The notes under the pieces were generated by a model. It worked only from the letters and a program-made list of their open reading frames with translations, did not search any database and was not told where the DNA came from. From assembly GCA_016647705.1 (NCBI GenBank), contig CM028334.1:8093546-8157545 (forward strand): a stretch of 64,000 bases of DNA. The letters are read 5' to 3'. Below, one piece after another: positions 1 to 12,141 of this stretch; within the stretch, counting starts at the first letter, position 1, and each line of letters opens with the position of its first letter. The DNA comes from Eucommia ulmoides (taxonomy: Eukaryota; Streptophyta; Magnoliopsida; Garryales; Eucommiaceae). Made by a program: the position numbers and the translations under genes.

Positions 1-223
1 GCTAACTTTATGTCGCTTTATCAAGATGTACATCTTTCGATCGATTAAGTATCCTACTTCTTGATCCGGGATCTTTATCAACTACGAATATTGTATATCC
101 TGAAGTTCTGTTATAGTTTGTCTTAAAAAAAAAGGTACCACAATTAAACATACAATTATATTAATTTTTGTTTAAATGAACAAAACAATAATTCGAATTT
201 GATTTTACAGGATTAGGAGGAAA

Positions 224-472
224 TGGCTCGAGAGCTTGGACGAGTAAATAAGAGGAATTTATTAAAATGGGGATTTAAACAAGAGGTATTCAATTATATT
301 TATTGTTTCAAACTAAAATAATTTAATTTATTGCCTTGATTTTTTTTTTTTTAACTAATTTGTATATTTGTAAATTGTAGATTATTGTGGTGGTTCCTAA
401 TTGGCCAAGCTACATTCGCATCTCTCTCCAAACATTCCGAAATGTGATGGAGAGAATTTATAGTTAAGTGCT
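224..472 (+). pseudogene. Exon-like pair inside Helitron 1
   Basis: An ATG at 224 opens a reading frame starting MARELGRVNKRN that runs to a GT donor near 287. After an AT-rich gap with an AG acceptor at 379-380, the same frame continues (IIVVVPNWPSYIR...) to a stop near 475. Joining the two gives roughly 49 uninterrupted codons, and codon phase is kept across the gap. The product is not recognised. The Helitron setting suggests a captured host exon, but chance open frames cannot be excluded. Confidence 0.25.
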
Positions 473-576
473 TCTATAAAATTGAAATTGATGTTTTTTA
501 AAATTATTATCGAAGGTTTTTAGAAATGGTGGATTATAGATAGATGTAATAATTTGTTATTATTTTGTCATTTAGG

Positions 577-635
577 TGGCCACGATACTTTCATGCCAGA
601 CTATTAAGAAATTAGTTGTACTCAGAACAATTCAG
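577..635 (+). pseudogene. Short exon-like stretch inside Helitron 1
   Basis: An acceptor-like tttag precedes 577 and a donor-like cag/gtaag follows 635. Between them is an open stretch of about 19 codons (VATILSCQTIKKLVV...). The donor context aattcaggtaagttc occurs twice in a row, at about 630-645 and 653-668, which is a small local duplication. No protein family is recognised. Confidence 0.2.
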
Positions 636-2715
636 GTAAGTTCTTGAACTTCAATTCAGGTAAGTTCAACTAATTTTGTTTTTCTTTTTTCAAACATCAA
701 TTCTTTGGTTAATGAAATATTGTTACAAACATTACGTTGGTTATTTGTCATGTCTGTTATTGTTGTTTCCATTTGATAAATAAAGTTGACTATATCAAAT
801 TCTTTTTAAATTTTGTAATTCGTCCTTACAGTTCTAAGATAGATTTCAAAACAATCATTTATTATTTTTAGAATTGGTTGTCTTAATTTCAAAAAGTAAG
901 TGAAATCCTAGGTAATGTTGAATAAATAAAGTTTATTTCGTAAAAGTAATTGTGTATTGTTTGAAATGGTTGAGTTTATTTCACAAAAAGTGGAGAAATT
1001 ACAAATTATAATATTTTTTCTTTGTGCAAATTTTAAACTGTATTTTATATTGGTGCTTTATTGTGTTATTATAGTTAAATTGTGATAACTTTGCTATTTA
1101 TTATATGGAATTTTATTCAATGTTGTTAGTATTGGCTTACTAGCAAAAGTTATTTAAAGTAATAGTTACTTTAATATTTAACAACCCTTTCGGTAGATAT
1201 GTGAGTTATTATTTGGATTTTAAAATTAAATAAAAATTTCTTTTATGATAGTATTCTACCACTATTTAGTTATAACTAAATAGTGACAAAAAAACAAAAA
1301 GAAGAAATGCTCCCTATTTGAGTTACATTAACTATTGAATGAGATTTTTTTGCAATTTTTCTAATTTACTTTTTTAATTGATTTCGGTATTCACTGATTT
1401 CTGTTCATACAATTGGTACGTCTTCTACATGATTGTCTTTCCATTTGGTTTCAATTTCAGTTTGTTCAAGTTATCTCTGATTTTAATAACATGTAAGATG
1501 ATAATGCACACTCTTTCTTTTGTTTCCAATCACATTTCCTTGATGTTAACAGTGATTTTCTTACCTATTAACTTGAATGTGAAATTTAATGCTCCTTTTG
1601 ATATTTGAAGGGGGATTTTCCCTATTTGATTTGCATTAACAATTTCGGTCAATAAATGAGACAAATTATAGTTAAATATGTAACTCTTTCAAATTTTTGG
1701 TTAAAATAGCAATATCACATATATTATCACAATTTTAAAGTAGTTCAATGAAAATACGTGATTTATCAATCAATTTCATCACAAATATCAAAATTTTGTA
1801 ATCATTTCTTATAGTAAACTTATGATTTAGTTTTTACCACTTAAAAATATTGTGTTGAAGCACACAACTATACTCTCATTAAAGATAAAATAATGCCTTC
1901 AAATAATGGATAATTTATTTCACTTTTGAGGTCCAATAACATTAACAATTTTTTTCATATTTTATTTGATTTTTATAGCATTAGATTGAATTCTATGATT
2001 GCTTAAATATGGTAAATTAGATTACTCTAAATAGTTGGGGTACCATCATGAGGTAATTGCGTTATTTTTATTGTTTAATTTAATTCAACTTATTGTTGTC
2101 ACTATATTATTAATTTAGTCTCTTATTTATTTGTATTTCTTATTTGTCGAGATATATATATGTGTCACTTCAATCATTTCAAATTTTGAGTAACAGAATT
2201 TATGGTTTTAAAGTATGTTTAAGGTAATTTCCAGTAGTCCTTAATCGTGGATTTATTTTTTTATTTATTTGTCTTCAATATTATACTAATTTATTTGTTC
2301 GTCCAGTTGACAATTATTGTGTTTCTTTTTTATTGGCTGAGATACATATGTTTGTCACTTCAAATATTTCAAAAATATTTGAAGAGAATCAATGGTTTCC
2401 CCATAAAACACGCAAAAAGAGAGGCAAAAACAATTTGGAAAGTATGGTAATGTCGGAAGCCAAAGTATGGTCTTAGGAATGAATTGATTGATTTGGACTC
2501 TCCAAATATCAATATTTTTGGATCCAAGTCTTCATACTGTGAAGACAGCAAGCCATATATGGACCATGATGTAGGGTAAATCTAATACCACCGAATTCAC
2601 CACTTTAGGATTATTTTTTTCATATGGTTATAAAAATCAAGTCAGATTGTATTTATCTATTTTTTTCACCTGTTTTTGTTTGTTATGATCGATAGAAAAT
2701 ATTATTATTTGAAGA

Positions 2716-2843
2716 CCAGATGAAAAGTTTACTGATCTTGGCATGTGGAAGCCTGAGAAAAGACTCAGTATAGTGTACATTGCCGATGACAATATTGTAG
2801 CCACTTGGAGATTAGCACTCAAGGAAACTATTAGCATCCCAAG
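2716..2843 (+). pseudogene. Exon-like stretch with splice donor inside Helitron 1
   Basis: About 42 sense codons without a stop (PDEKFTDLGMWKPEKRLSIV..., ending ...ALKETISIP) run up to a good donor, ag/gtaaac, at 2844. The composition looks like a real protein exon compared with its AT-rich surroundings. A second open stretch upstream, 2460-2576 (RNELIDLDSPNINIFG...), also ends at a donor-like ggtaaat. I do not recognise either. They could be exons of one captured gene. Confidence 0.3.
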
Positions 2844-3582
2844 GTAAACATGTTTATAGAATGTTCAGAATGTCGCGTAGAAATACCAAAAAAAAACTTA
2901 TAAACTGACCAGTAGTACCCTATTAATGGGTATGTAATAGACACATATATAATATATTGCAATAGTATATATGTTTTCTCGATTATAACTTGCATAGTCA
3001 AGAAAAGGATTATTGTTTATGACATGATTGTGTTAGTTATTGTCGTGCTTCATTGTCATTGATCATGTTCGTTAATGTGTTTAAAATTTGTAATGTACTA
3101 TAAATAAAGCGGATTATATCCAATTTTTTCATAACATATTTTTTTTAGTTTTGGTTCTGGTACCTGTTGAACAGTTGCTTCTTGCCTGCTTCCTGTGTTT
3201 TTAGAAATATTATCATTTTTTTACTTATGCATTTAAATTAAATCTAATTATTTGTCATTTTTTTCTTTCTGCGCAGTGATAATTTTTTTACAAGATTATT
3301 AAAAGTGGAGTTATATTTGTAATATTTAGTGTAAATTCCAATTGTTTAGTATGCTCTAATGTCGTCTTTAATTTTTGGTTTGAGAGTTCATGTTTAAGGT
3401 AATTTTTCCTAACCATGAGTTGACTTATTTATTTGTTTGTCTTAAATATGATTATAATTTATTTGTCCAGTTGATAATTATTATGTTTGATTTTCACTAG
3501 ACGATATACAAATATTTGCCACTTCAAATATTGAAGACAAATGGAGAAATCTATGGCTTGACACAGTATAATTAAGGTAAGT

Positions 3583-4043
3583 TCCAGTAGTCCTGGGTGG
3601 TGGGCTCCAGTGTCCTGGGTGGTGGACTTATATTACTAAATTTATAATGTATATACATAGTTATTATTCGTCGTATTGTTAAATTTCATATTGTAGATTA
3701 TGGTCTTATTGTTGTATGATATGATTGTATTTGTTGTTTTCGTACTTGATTGATATTGGTTGTTTGTCAGTGTTGTGTTATAAAACAGGAGTTAATAATT
3801 TCGAATGTCATATAAATAAAGGGAGTTATGTCCAATTTTATTTTTTTTACATTAATTATTAATCGTCTTCAATATTTGAATAACTTTCAAATATTAGAGT
3901 GTGTCGTATAAATAAAGTAAATTATGTCAATATTTTTAATTTTTTAATGGTGCTTATTCGATAGGGAGCATGGTTGATTCATTGCCCAAACTAGAAGTGT
4001 TTATTCGATATGGAGCATGGCTGATTCATTGTCCAAACTAAGC
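3583..4043 (+). repeat. Two small tandem duplications in Helitron 1
   Basis: Around 3583-3630 the phrase tcctgggtggtgg occurs twice in a row. At about 3951-4041 a unit of roughly 45 bp (ttattcgata-ggagcatgg-tgattcattg-ccaaacta) is present twice with a few substitutions. Both look like replication-slippage duplications in non-coding DNA. Confidence 0.7.
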
Positions 4044-4912
4044 AATATGAATAATATACAAGTGTATCAAATGTCAACAGTAATGTTAACATTGATAGTA
4101 ATACTAAAAATTCAAATCTTGGAGGTTCAACTATGATGAATATGACTGAAATTGGAAGTGGTATTAGTTCGAATAAAGATCCATCTGGTTCGTTGTTCGA
4201 TTTTGGATCAAAACATGGTGTGTGTCACTTCAGGAACTATAACCTGTTTGAGAGACGGATAATTTAAGAATTTTCAAAATTTTACAAAATCAAGTTGATC
4301 ATCTATTAAAAAGGTGAACATCAAAAGTAAAAAATATTTTTTCTTTATATAATTTTTTAAAATCAACATGATATTAGTCCTAAGGGTTGTTTGGTTTGCA
4401 ATTTCATTTCCAAAGTATTTGGAATATATATTAATAGGGTAATGCTATTAATTTAAAAAAAATAAAAATTAAAGTAACAGATAAAAAATTATAAATTGTG
4501 GTATTATTTTAATAGATAAATATCTAGGTTATTAGATAGTGATATTTAAATGTTAATTATTGTTGATTTTTAATAAAACATGTGTAGAATGTTGTATAAA
4601 TAGAGGAGTTTATATTGGTTTCTTTTAGGTTCAATTTTTTTTTTCGCCCGTGCCTTCAGGCACGGGTTATGCCCTAGTCTATTAATAAATCAGGACTGCT
4701 TTTACTGATTAGGACATTTCGATGGTCCGTATTAATCTGAAATGAATCTAAGGCTCAGATTACCGCGAAAATTTGAGAATAACTGCTTGCTTGATGACAA
4801 ATGAGATGGTTATAGATTAGATGGTAAATTAGCTTTGAGAAGTGCTTAATGTTCTTAATGTTTGGGCTCTAGCTAAAGAGACGGAGGAAATAAAAACACT
4901 GATTACACTTAT

Positions 4913-5567
4913 TGATATACAAAAACTCCTGCTCACAACAGACATAGGCGTGAAGCCTTAACCAGTCAAATCGGGTCAGTAATCCGATCCGGAATGAATA
5001 GACCCAATATGCTTTCTGAGCCGAGAATAATAAGCCCATCTGGGTAAGAACTACGACAGTCCACCACTTCGGTTAAACAAGCCTTATAAGGAGGCTCATT
5101 AGTGGGCAGATAAAAGCCCACTGTGTCCAAGTCAAAAGAATGAATAGGTCAACCCATCATGACCATTTCCCCTACACTTGAAAAACATTATAACTAGTTG
5201 ACTGTAATGGCCCATGGTAAATGGGGTACGTTACAAAAGGTCTCTCCCATGATATGAGGAGAAGATCGTAGTTATCTTCTAGGCCGTTAGTAGCGTATCA
5301 CGTAACGGGCCACCTCTCTAATAAAACGGTGAAGAATCACCAAGCCTATATAAAAGGAAGGTATCACTGTTTATTACTTACGACACAATCTTTGTATTAT
5401 CTTTCCCTATTACCAGATTAACTTATTCTCACGCCGGAAGTTCTTTGACCGACACCACATTGGTGTTCCCCTCCAATAACTAAATGGTTTTGTAGGTTTG
5501 TGGAAGAAGGTGAAGAGGTTTTTAGCACTTGCGGAACTATTACACGTGCTGAGAATTTATGGCAGTA
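4913..5567 (+). repeat. 5' LTR of copy A
   Basis: Begins TGATATACAAAAACTC and matches 19311-19967 over its length. A TATA box (tatataaaa, 5347-5354) precedes the presumed transcription start. The last bases are uncertain by 1-3 nt because the two LTR ends differ (gcagta here, aacatta at the 3' LTR). Confidence 0.85.
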
Positions 5568-5570
5568 TCA

Positions 5571-5592
5571 TTTGGCCCCTTCTGTGAGAAAC
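5571..5592 (+). other. Primer binding site of copy A
   Basis: tttggccccttctgtgagaa lies four bases after the LTR. It is a mutated form of the motif shared with copy B (58970-58991, minus strand) and element E (62877-62898), whose common form is close to TTTGGCGCCGTCTGTGGGAA, a primer site often seen in Tat-type elements. The tRNA was not identified with certainty. Confidence 0.65.
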
Positions 5593-5621
5593 GCTAACAT
5601 AAAAAACTTTCCGTCGCAATA

Positions 5622-7079
5622 ATGAGGTAACCACGAGCAAGAAGAGCAACTCCCAGCCAAAGCAATGATTTACCATTGCAGGCTGACATCAAAGTTTTGG
5701 TAGGAACACATGAAAAAGTTCATGCTAATCCTCTCCCGACAGTTCAGAGCATAGATGCAAAGATTGACACTTTGACTGGAAAAATATTAGAGATGGCCAA
5801 TATGATCAAATACATGGCGGAGATAATCTCCAAAAGCAAGCCACAATCCTCAACTGCTGAGGACGATCTGGGAGAAGAGACAAAATCTCTAGGGTCAGCT
5901 GGCCCACAATCCCAAGAAGAGCGAGCTGCCCAGGGGGATACCAATAATCAATAGTAGGAGATAAGAGTCTGCAGCCGAACTGAGACTGTTGATTTACGTT
6001 AGTAGCTTAGAAGCAAGATGGAGAGCGGTTAACCCTTGGATGAGCTGGATACATTGTTGAAAGGCACCGAAATGCCGTCCACCTTAGAAATTTTGGCTGT
6101 ACCATTATCGGAGAGGTTTGACCCCACAAAGTTCGAGAAGTACGATGGGAAAGCAGATTCAGTAAACCACATCCACCAGTTCAAGCATGTTATGAACTTG
6201 TATGGAGCAAGTGACTCAACTCTTTATAGAGCTTTCACTACAACTCTGAAGGGTTCTACTCTTGAGTGGTTGCATATACTCTCATCCAACTCTATCTCGT
6301 TGTTCAAAGAGTTTGGCAAAATGTTCATCAATAGCTTTATAACCTGTTGAAGGTTGTTGAAGGGACCTAATTACTTGCTGGCCCTGTGTCAAGAGAAATG
6401 AGAGACTTTGCTCCAGTACATAAGCCAGTTCAACGACGAGCTGACATGCATTATGGGTTATGATTCAAACTTCATCATCAATGCATTTACATCAGGGTTA
6501 CGCCATGGCAGGTTCCAAGACTTTCTCACAAAGAAAAACCCCAGGAGTATATCAGAGCTGATGGAAAAAGCTAAACCATACATGAAACTGGAAGATGTCA
6601 AGCTTGCGAGATAAGGTAGAGGACCTTCCAAATGTCACCCTAGGAAAAGTGAGAAGGACCACGGAAATTCGAATGGCAACAGTTCTGATCAGCTTAAAGA
6701 TGGACCTAAGAGCTTAAGTTCAAGGCCAGAAACACGTTAGGAGCCAAATCTACTTGGTCTACAGATGCCAATTTCTAGAATTCTTCATGAGATTCGTCCG
6801 TCTAAGGTGGTCCAATGACCTCCCAGGCAGAATACCAAGTCCAACATGAAGAGCAGGTTAAAGTACTGTGATTTCCATAAGGACCATGGTTATGACACAG
6901 ATGATTACTGGTAGCTTAAGAAAGAAATCAAGCGACTCCTTGATATGGGTCAGTTACGTGATTATTTACGAGAACGCTTAAGGGATAGAAAGCGGCCTCG
7001 AGATGAAGGTTGTTGAGAAAAAAATCGTGATAAGGAATGAAAAGATGATCGTCTTGAGAAAAATTGAAAAATAATCTTT
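5622..7079 (+). pseudogene. gag: gag of copy A (broken)
   Basis: The capsid-type gag starts at ATG 5622, matching the start of gag in copy B, and has a stop already at codon 3. An N-terminal helical part (5676-5954, IDAKIDTLTGKILEMANMIK) is followed by the retrotransposon gag core: ERFDPTKFEKYDGKADSVNH (about 6112-6170), then LYRAFTTTLKGSTLEWL and FKEFGKMFINSF, continuing at 6408-6614. A zinc-knuckle-like tail, YCDFHKDHGYDTDDYW..LKKEIK, lies at about 6868-6940. Numerous in-frame stops and shifts make it non-functional. Gag normally assembles the cytoplasmic virus-like particle of the retrotransposon. Confidence 0.85.
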
Positions 7080-7800
7080 ATGATAAACTCAACCAGCCCA
7101 GCAACCAGAGAATCCAATCGTGAACGAAAAAGGAAGGTCCGTGAAGTAGCACTTGAACGCTGTTATGGGGAAGCGATAACCATAACCACAAATCAGGGAT
7201 CGGTCATTATCTTTTCTAATGAGGATTGTAAAGGGATTGTTCATCTCCATGAAGATGCCCTGGTCATTACTCTCTGAATTTCCAGCTTCTAGGTGAGACG
7301 AATTCTGGTTGATAATGGCAGTTCTGCTAATATCATTTTTGTGGACACTCTAAAGCAGATAAAAGTGCCCAGTTCAAATGTTAGCTCCACCCAGACCGTT
7401 ATGGTGGGATTTAATGGCGACCTCAACTTGCCACGAAGGAAAATGAAGATCACATTGTCTGTCACCACAAACAAAGAAGAACGAGGGTACACAAAGGTTA
7501 TAGAGTTTATGGTGATGGATTTGTCATTACCGTATAATGCGATACTAGGGCATCCATGGCTGTATACGATGAAAGCAGTAGCCTCAAAGTACCACCAGTG
7601 CGTCAAGTATGCAAAAGATGGTTTTGTGGCGGTGATACGAGGTGATTAGGTGGCTTTAAGGCAATATTTTACAATAACTATGAAAGGCAGAAATAAGTCC
7701 TTATAGCAAAGCAGGAGTAAGAAGTAGCTCCTTCAAAAAGTTCGGCCCATGAAATTGATGATTTCAGGGAACACCCCATTGTGATTCAGCTTGTTGAGCA
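7080..7800 (+). pseudogene. Aspartic protease of copy A (broken)
   Basis: Retropepsin-type protease. The active-site motif VDNGSSANIIFVDTLKQI is at 7306-7359, with the flap and C-terminal motif LPYNAILGHPWLYTMKAVAS at about 7527-7586. An upstream linker, GEAITITTNQGSVIIFSNED, runs in the same direction. Stops fall at about 7276 and 7647. The coding sequence ends abruptly at 7800 within VIQLVEH; copy B continues here towards reverse transcriptase. The abrupt loss coincides with the start of an Ogre-like LTR. Confidence 0.8.
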
Positions 7801-9528
7801 TGACCAGAGAGAGAGAGAGTGGCAGGGGGGCCTACCTTGTCAGCCGAACCAAAAAAATAAAAATAAAAAAATTCCAACCTCTCATCCCTCGCCACGTGTC
7901 GCCGACTTCACATGGCGCGTGAATGCATGCGCCCGCAACCCTAGAAGCCTTTTTTTTGTATTTTTCCAATTTTACCCTTTCCCAGTCCAATTTGGACTGG
8001 GCTTTGGCGGCCAGGCCTACTTTTTAGGTTTCCTAAAGTGTTTTTCCACCCCCTATAAATAGGACCCTCTTCCTCCCACTTTATTCATTCAAAAATTGAG
8101 AGAAAAAAATTCCTAAAGAGTGATTTTTAGCGTAAACACTTTCGGGAAACTGTTCGCGTGAGAGAAAAAGCCCAAGCGTCAGATTTTTGGCTCAGAACAG
8201 TTATGTTTTCTTGATTTTTTTTAGCTTTTATTTATTTTGCAAGTTTATTTATTTAAATTCCTGTTTGTGATTCATGACCAAAAAAAAAAAAAAAAAAAAA
8301 GAAGATAAGTCGTCCGATGATCCGATGAAACGCCGGGGCGGGTTTTCCTTAACCCCGAGCGTTAGGTGAAGGATGTTTTATTATTTATATTATTGCATTT
8401 TTTTTGTATTTTTTTTTTGTATTTTTTCTATTTTCTACATTTTTTTATTTTTTTATAATTTTTATAAAAAAAATTAAAAAAAAATATTTTATTGGTAGAA
8501 ATTAATCCTTACGAATCCTAAATTAAATCCGCCGATTTGAGATCGTGGGAAAGTGCCCCATTTTCATTCCCCAACCTGAGTGGAATTTAGAAACGGATAG
8601 CTTTAAGAAATCTCTTCCCTCGATAAAATTTTCATGGGTTTTCGTTTAAGATTCGGAAAGGTTAATTTCACCTAAATTGTTTTCACAAACTTCTCTCAAT
8701 TCTCATACCCATAGAATTTGAGGGAATTTCAAATCGAGATTTCTTTAAATTAATCAGGCAAATTTTAAATAAATATTTTGGTATCCATCTAGCATGTTTA
8801 CTTTTTGTATCATTTAGATAACAGGTTTAGGACATATTTTCACTACTTACACTTTTTATACATATAGTCTTTATTTTATTTTATTTTTTCGTGCTACTTC
8901 TTCACAAAAAATAAAAAAATAAAAAAATAAAAAAAATCATTTAGATGTTAATTTTGCATTCATATTTTCAAATCTTTTAGTTTTGCCTACTTAAATTAAA
9001 GAAGTCTCTCGGAAACATACATAAAACCCCCCGGGGACCATCTTTATCGTATCTTTAATATTCGATAAGAGGTTATACCGGGGGAACATTCCAAAAAAAA
9101 AAAAAAACTTGTCCCACCTTATTTGTGAAAATACCAAAAAGATTTTATAAGAACGGAATAATTTCAAAATAAAACATTCAGACTAAACTAATTGAACTTG
9201 ATTGGACATAAGGTACCATTTTTGGACGAGCGTCTTGGGGTGCCTAACACCTTCCTCGAGCGTAACCGACCCCCGAGCCTTTAAATGAATCTTTGGTTTG
9301 ACCATGTTTTTGGAGTTAATTTTTTACTTAGGCCTTTTAAATTGTTTTCTGAAAATTCAGTGACCTAGCGCACCATTTGAATCCTATGCTAGGTGGCGAC
9401 TTCTTATTTTTTTAAGACGGCCTAAGTATATTTTTTGAGAAAACCAACGCTTTAAAAACCCCTTTCTCCTTAAGCTTTTTATTTATTATTTGTTATTTTT
9501 TCATTTTTTGGAAAAACGGGGTGCGTCA
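7801..9528 (+). mobile_element. Ogre/Tat-like LTR at a deletion junction
   Basis: Starts TGACCAGAG and ends GTGCGTCA. A TATA box (ccctataaatagg) lies near 8051-8064. The 3' part has features typical of Ogre LTRs: ggtgcctaacaccttcctcg (about 9239), aggtggcgactt (about 9391) and gaaaaacggggtgcgtca at the end. No ORF, PBS or second copy is seen, so it is a lone LTR. The left flank is post-protease sequence and the right flank (9529-9545) is integrase (KWVKAK), sites about 2-3 kb apart in an intact element, and no target duplication is visible. It therefore marks a deletion rather than a simple insertion. Confidence 0.75.
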
Positions 9529-9774
9529 AAGTGGGTTAAAGCTAAGGTTGTGTTTGGATGAAGGATTTCTAGGGGGGATTTCAATTGGGTAGGGGATTTT
9601 GAAATCCTTTTTTAGCAAATCCCTTGTTTGGGTAATAGGAAAAGGGATTTAGGAAATCCTTTTTTATGTGATTGGAGGTATTTAAAAATGAATTTGAGAG
9701 AGGTGGGATTTGAGAAATTCATTCAACCAAAGGATTTGGAAAATCAGTAGCCCTTCAGCCCGCTACCAACCAAC

Positions 9775-10049
9775 CGACGACCTACGGCGTTCGACGACGA
9801 AGAGAGGGGAGACGACCGGATCTGCGACGACCACCGGTGCTGAAGACGACCGGATCTGGCGACGACCACCGCTGCTGAAGACGACGAACGGATCTGGTGA
9901 CCATCTAGGCTGAACGACGACCTGTGCTGAAGAGGACGACCACCTGTGCTGAAGAGGACGACCACCATCGCACAGCCGGCGAACGAACTGAACGGCGACG
10001 ACCTGAACGGCGGACGAACTGAACGGCGAACGAACCGAACGGCACGAAC
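9775..10049 (+). repeat. GC-rich degenerate repeats in Harbinger 5' region
   Basis: A GC-rich island in otherwise AT-rich DNA, built from variants of gacgacc-ggatctgg-gacgaccacc-gtgctgaag and gaacggcgaacgaac. ORFs can be read on both strands only because the repeat lacks stops; none looks like a protein. It lies between the left terminal repeat and the transposase and may belong to its 5' untranslated region. Confidence 0.7.
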
Positions 10050-10189
10050 AGGTTTTTGGTCATTTCTTTTCCATATTTATTGCTCAATTTGGTGTAGATC
10101 TGATTGTTTGTTTCAATTTCACCCTAGATCTAGCTTCATTCTTTGTTCATTTGTTATTTTGCTGAATAATGGGTTCCATTTGTGCATTT

Positions 10190-10375
10190 TGTGAATAAAT
10201 TAGGTTCCATTTGTGAATTTCGTGAATAAATTAGGGTTCCATTTGTGCATTTTGTGAATTTTGTGAATAAATTAGAGTTCAATTAGTGCATTTTTGTGAA
10301 TTTTCTGAATAAATTAGGGTTCAACTATTTGCATATTGTTAATTTTGTGAATAAATTAGGGTTCAATTTTTTGCT
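10190..10375 (+). repeat. AT-rich tandem repeats before the transposase
   Basis: About four imperfect copies of a unit containing gtgaataaattagggttc followed by an aatttgtgcattttgtgaa-like stretch, spaced roughly 40-50 bp apart. Confidence 0.7.
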
Positions 10376-10546
10376 AGATCAATTATGTGAAAGTATGAAT
10401 TTCTTGGGTATTTTGTGACAAATTCTTGGACATTTTGTGGTGATTTGTAGTATATTGTGTGGATTTCGGTATTTTGTGCTCATTCTCATCAATAATTGAA
10501 TAATTTGTTGATTTTTTTTTTTTTTTTTTTTATCTTTACAAGAGTA

Positions 10547-11943
10547 ATGAATCAACAAATCGTGCAAAGAAATCGTAAACGCCTAAGAAACGAGGAAGAG
10601 GAAGAGGAAGAAGAAATGGATATCATTATGGTTATGCTTGCAATAATTGTGATTCGACTATACTACTTGCGTAAGTACGATATTATACCTAGGGTGCCCT
10701 CACGTGATTTTCATTTTGAACGAAGAGCCTTTTTGAGTCGATTATATCAAGGCGATGATGTTGAATGTCTTGAACAACTTCGTGTTAGTAAACAATGTTT
10801 TAGGAAATTATGCCAAATTTTGGAAGATAAATGTCAATTGAAACGGACAAAACACGTCTCAATTGAAGAGGCCGTTGCTATGTTTCTCCATATTCTTGGG
10901 CACAACCTAAAATATAGGGTTATACATAACACCTATTATCGTTCCAAAGAAACAATACATAGGCAGTTTAACCGTGTTCTTTGTGCTGTGATGAGATTGG
11001 CCAAAGATTACTTGAAGTTGCATGACTTCATGCTTAGTGAATCAGAGGCAGCCAAATGGAAATGGTTTCAGGTACTCGGTTATTATGTTCTAATAATTAA
11101 ATTCTTATTTTCTTATATAAGTAGGTTTATATTTTCTTTTCAATACATTTTAGAATTGTCTTGGAGCGCTGGATGGTAGCCATATTCCTGTAACTGTGCC
11201 TATGGAAACACGACCTAGATATCGTAATAGAAAATGTGGTATTTCAATCAATATGTTAGGCGCGTGTAGCCCGGACATGAAATTTACGTACGTGTTGCCT
11301 GGATGGGAGGGTTCTGCATCTGATTCTCGAGTTCTGCGTGATGCCATCAATAGACAACATTGTTTACATATTCCGCACGGTAAAAATAATTATAGATTAA
11401 AAATTTAGCAAATTATTGTAACTTCTTCATGTGATGTGATTATTTTTTTATGGTGTAGAAAAGTATTACCTTGTGGATGCCGGGTATACCAATGGACCAG
11501 GATTTTTAGCTCCATATCGAGGCACGCGATACCATCTCAATGAATGGAGTGGTAATACACCACAAAATTATAAAGAATTGTTTAATCTTCGACATTCTAT
11601 TGCTAGGAATGCGATTGAACGATGTTTTGGAATTTTGAAAAAGCGATGGAGTATATTGCGAACGCCTTCTTTTTTTGACATCAAGACACACGTACGGATA
11701 ATCAATGCATGTTGTATACTCCACAATTATATAGCAATTGAAACGTGTTGCGATCCGATATTATAAGCTGAACATTTGAATTTGCTTAACTCGGTTGACG
11801 ATGAAATTTCAACGAACCAAGTGGAACAAGAACATAACAATGAAGAACGAATCACATGTGTTCAAGTTACTGACGAATGAACTACCTTTCGTGAGACATT
11901 GGCAAAGAATATGTTTGACGATTACCGAGCTAGGCGTAATTGA
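10547..11943 (+). pseudogene. PIF/Harbinger transposase (DDE), three exons, two late stops
   Basis: Exons 10547-11071, 11154-11379 and 11459-11943 have GT/AG introns and a kept reading frame. Exon 1 has an acidic run (EEEEEEEE), then the N-terminal helix-turn-helix-like region (LRVSKQCFRKLCQIL, IEEAVAMFLHILGHN). DDE-type nuclease motifs follow: LGALDGSHIPV (first Asp, exon 2), LPGWEGSASDSRVLRDA (second Asp), and RNAIERCFGILKKRW (Glu, exon 3). It would cut and paste the transposon in the nucleus. Frame continues past a TAA at 11764-11766 (after CDPIL) to a TGA near 11878 (replacing Trp before TTFRETLA) and ends at 11941-11943. The catalytic core is intact; only the C-terminal tail is interrupted. 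The ATG at 10547 was chosen over an upstream in-frame one because the latter adds only a poly-Phe stretch. Confidence 0.88.
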
Positions 11944-12141
11944 TTGTTTATTATATGTTATGTATTGTGTTTGACTTTATTATGTCTTCTTATGTATTGT
12001 GTTTGACTTTATTATGTCTTACGTATCATTTGTGACTTTGATATGTTTAACATTCGGCTTTCATTTTAATGTATTTATTTATCATTTTATATCCTATGTT
12101 TATATTTATTTGAAATTGTTACGAATAGAAATTGAAGGAGA

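Larger units (their letters stand above)
1..4677 (+). mobile_element. Helitron 1, 3' portion (5' end not found)
   Basis: The right end has the Helitron signature: a perfect 8-bp stem hairpin (cccgtgcc-ttca-ggcacggg, 4647-4666), then CTAG at 4674-4677, with a T after it. Helitrons are rolling-circle elements that insert between A and T without a target duplication and end in CTRR behind a hairpin. No convincing TC start was found to the left, so the element probably begins before the window. The body is AT-rich, lacks a Rep/helicase ORF, and carries several open stretches bounded by splice-like sites, as expected of a non-autonomous Helitron with captured gene pieces. The right end is secure; the leftward extent is inferred. 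Confidence 0.6.

Noticed and set aside
9705..10090. Several ORFs on both strands in the GC-rich start of the Harbinger element
   Set aside because: They arise from a stop-poor tandem repeat (gacgacc/gaacgg) and are Arg/Thr/Ser-rich without domain signs.
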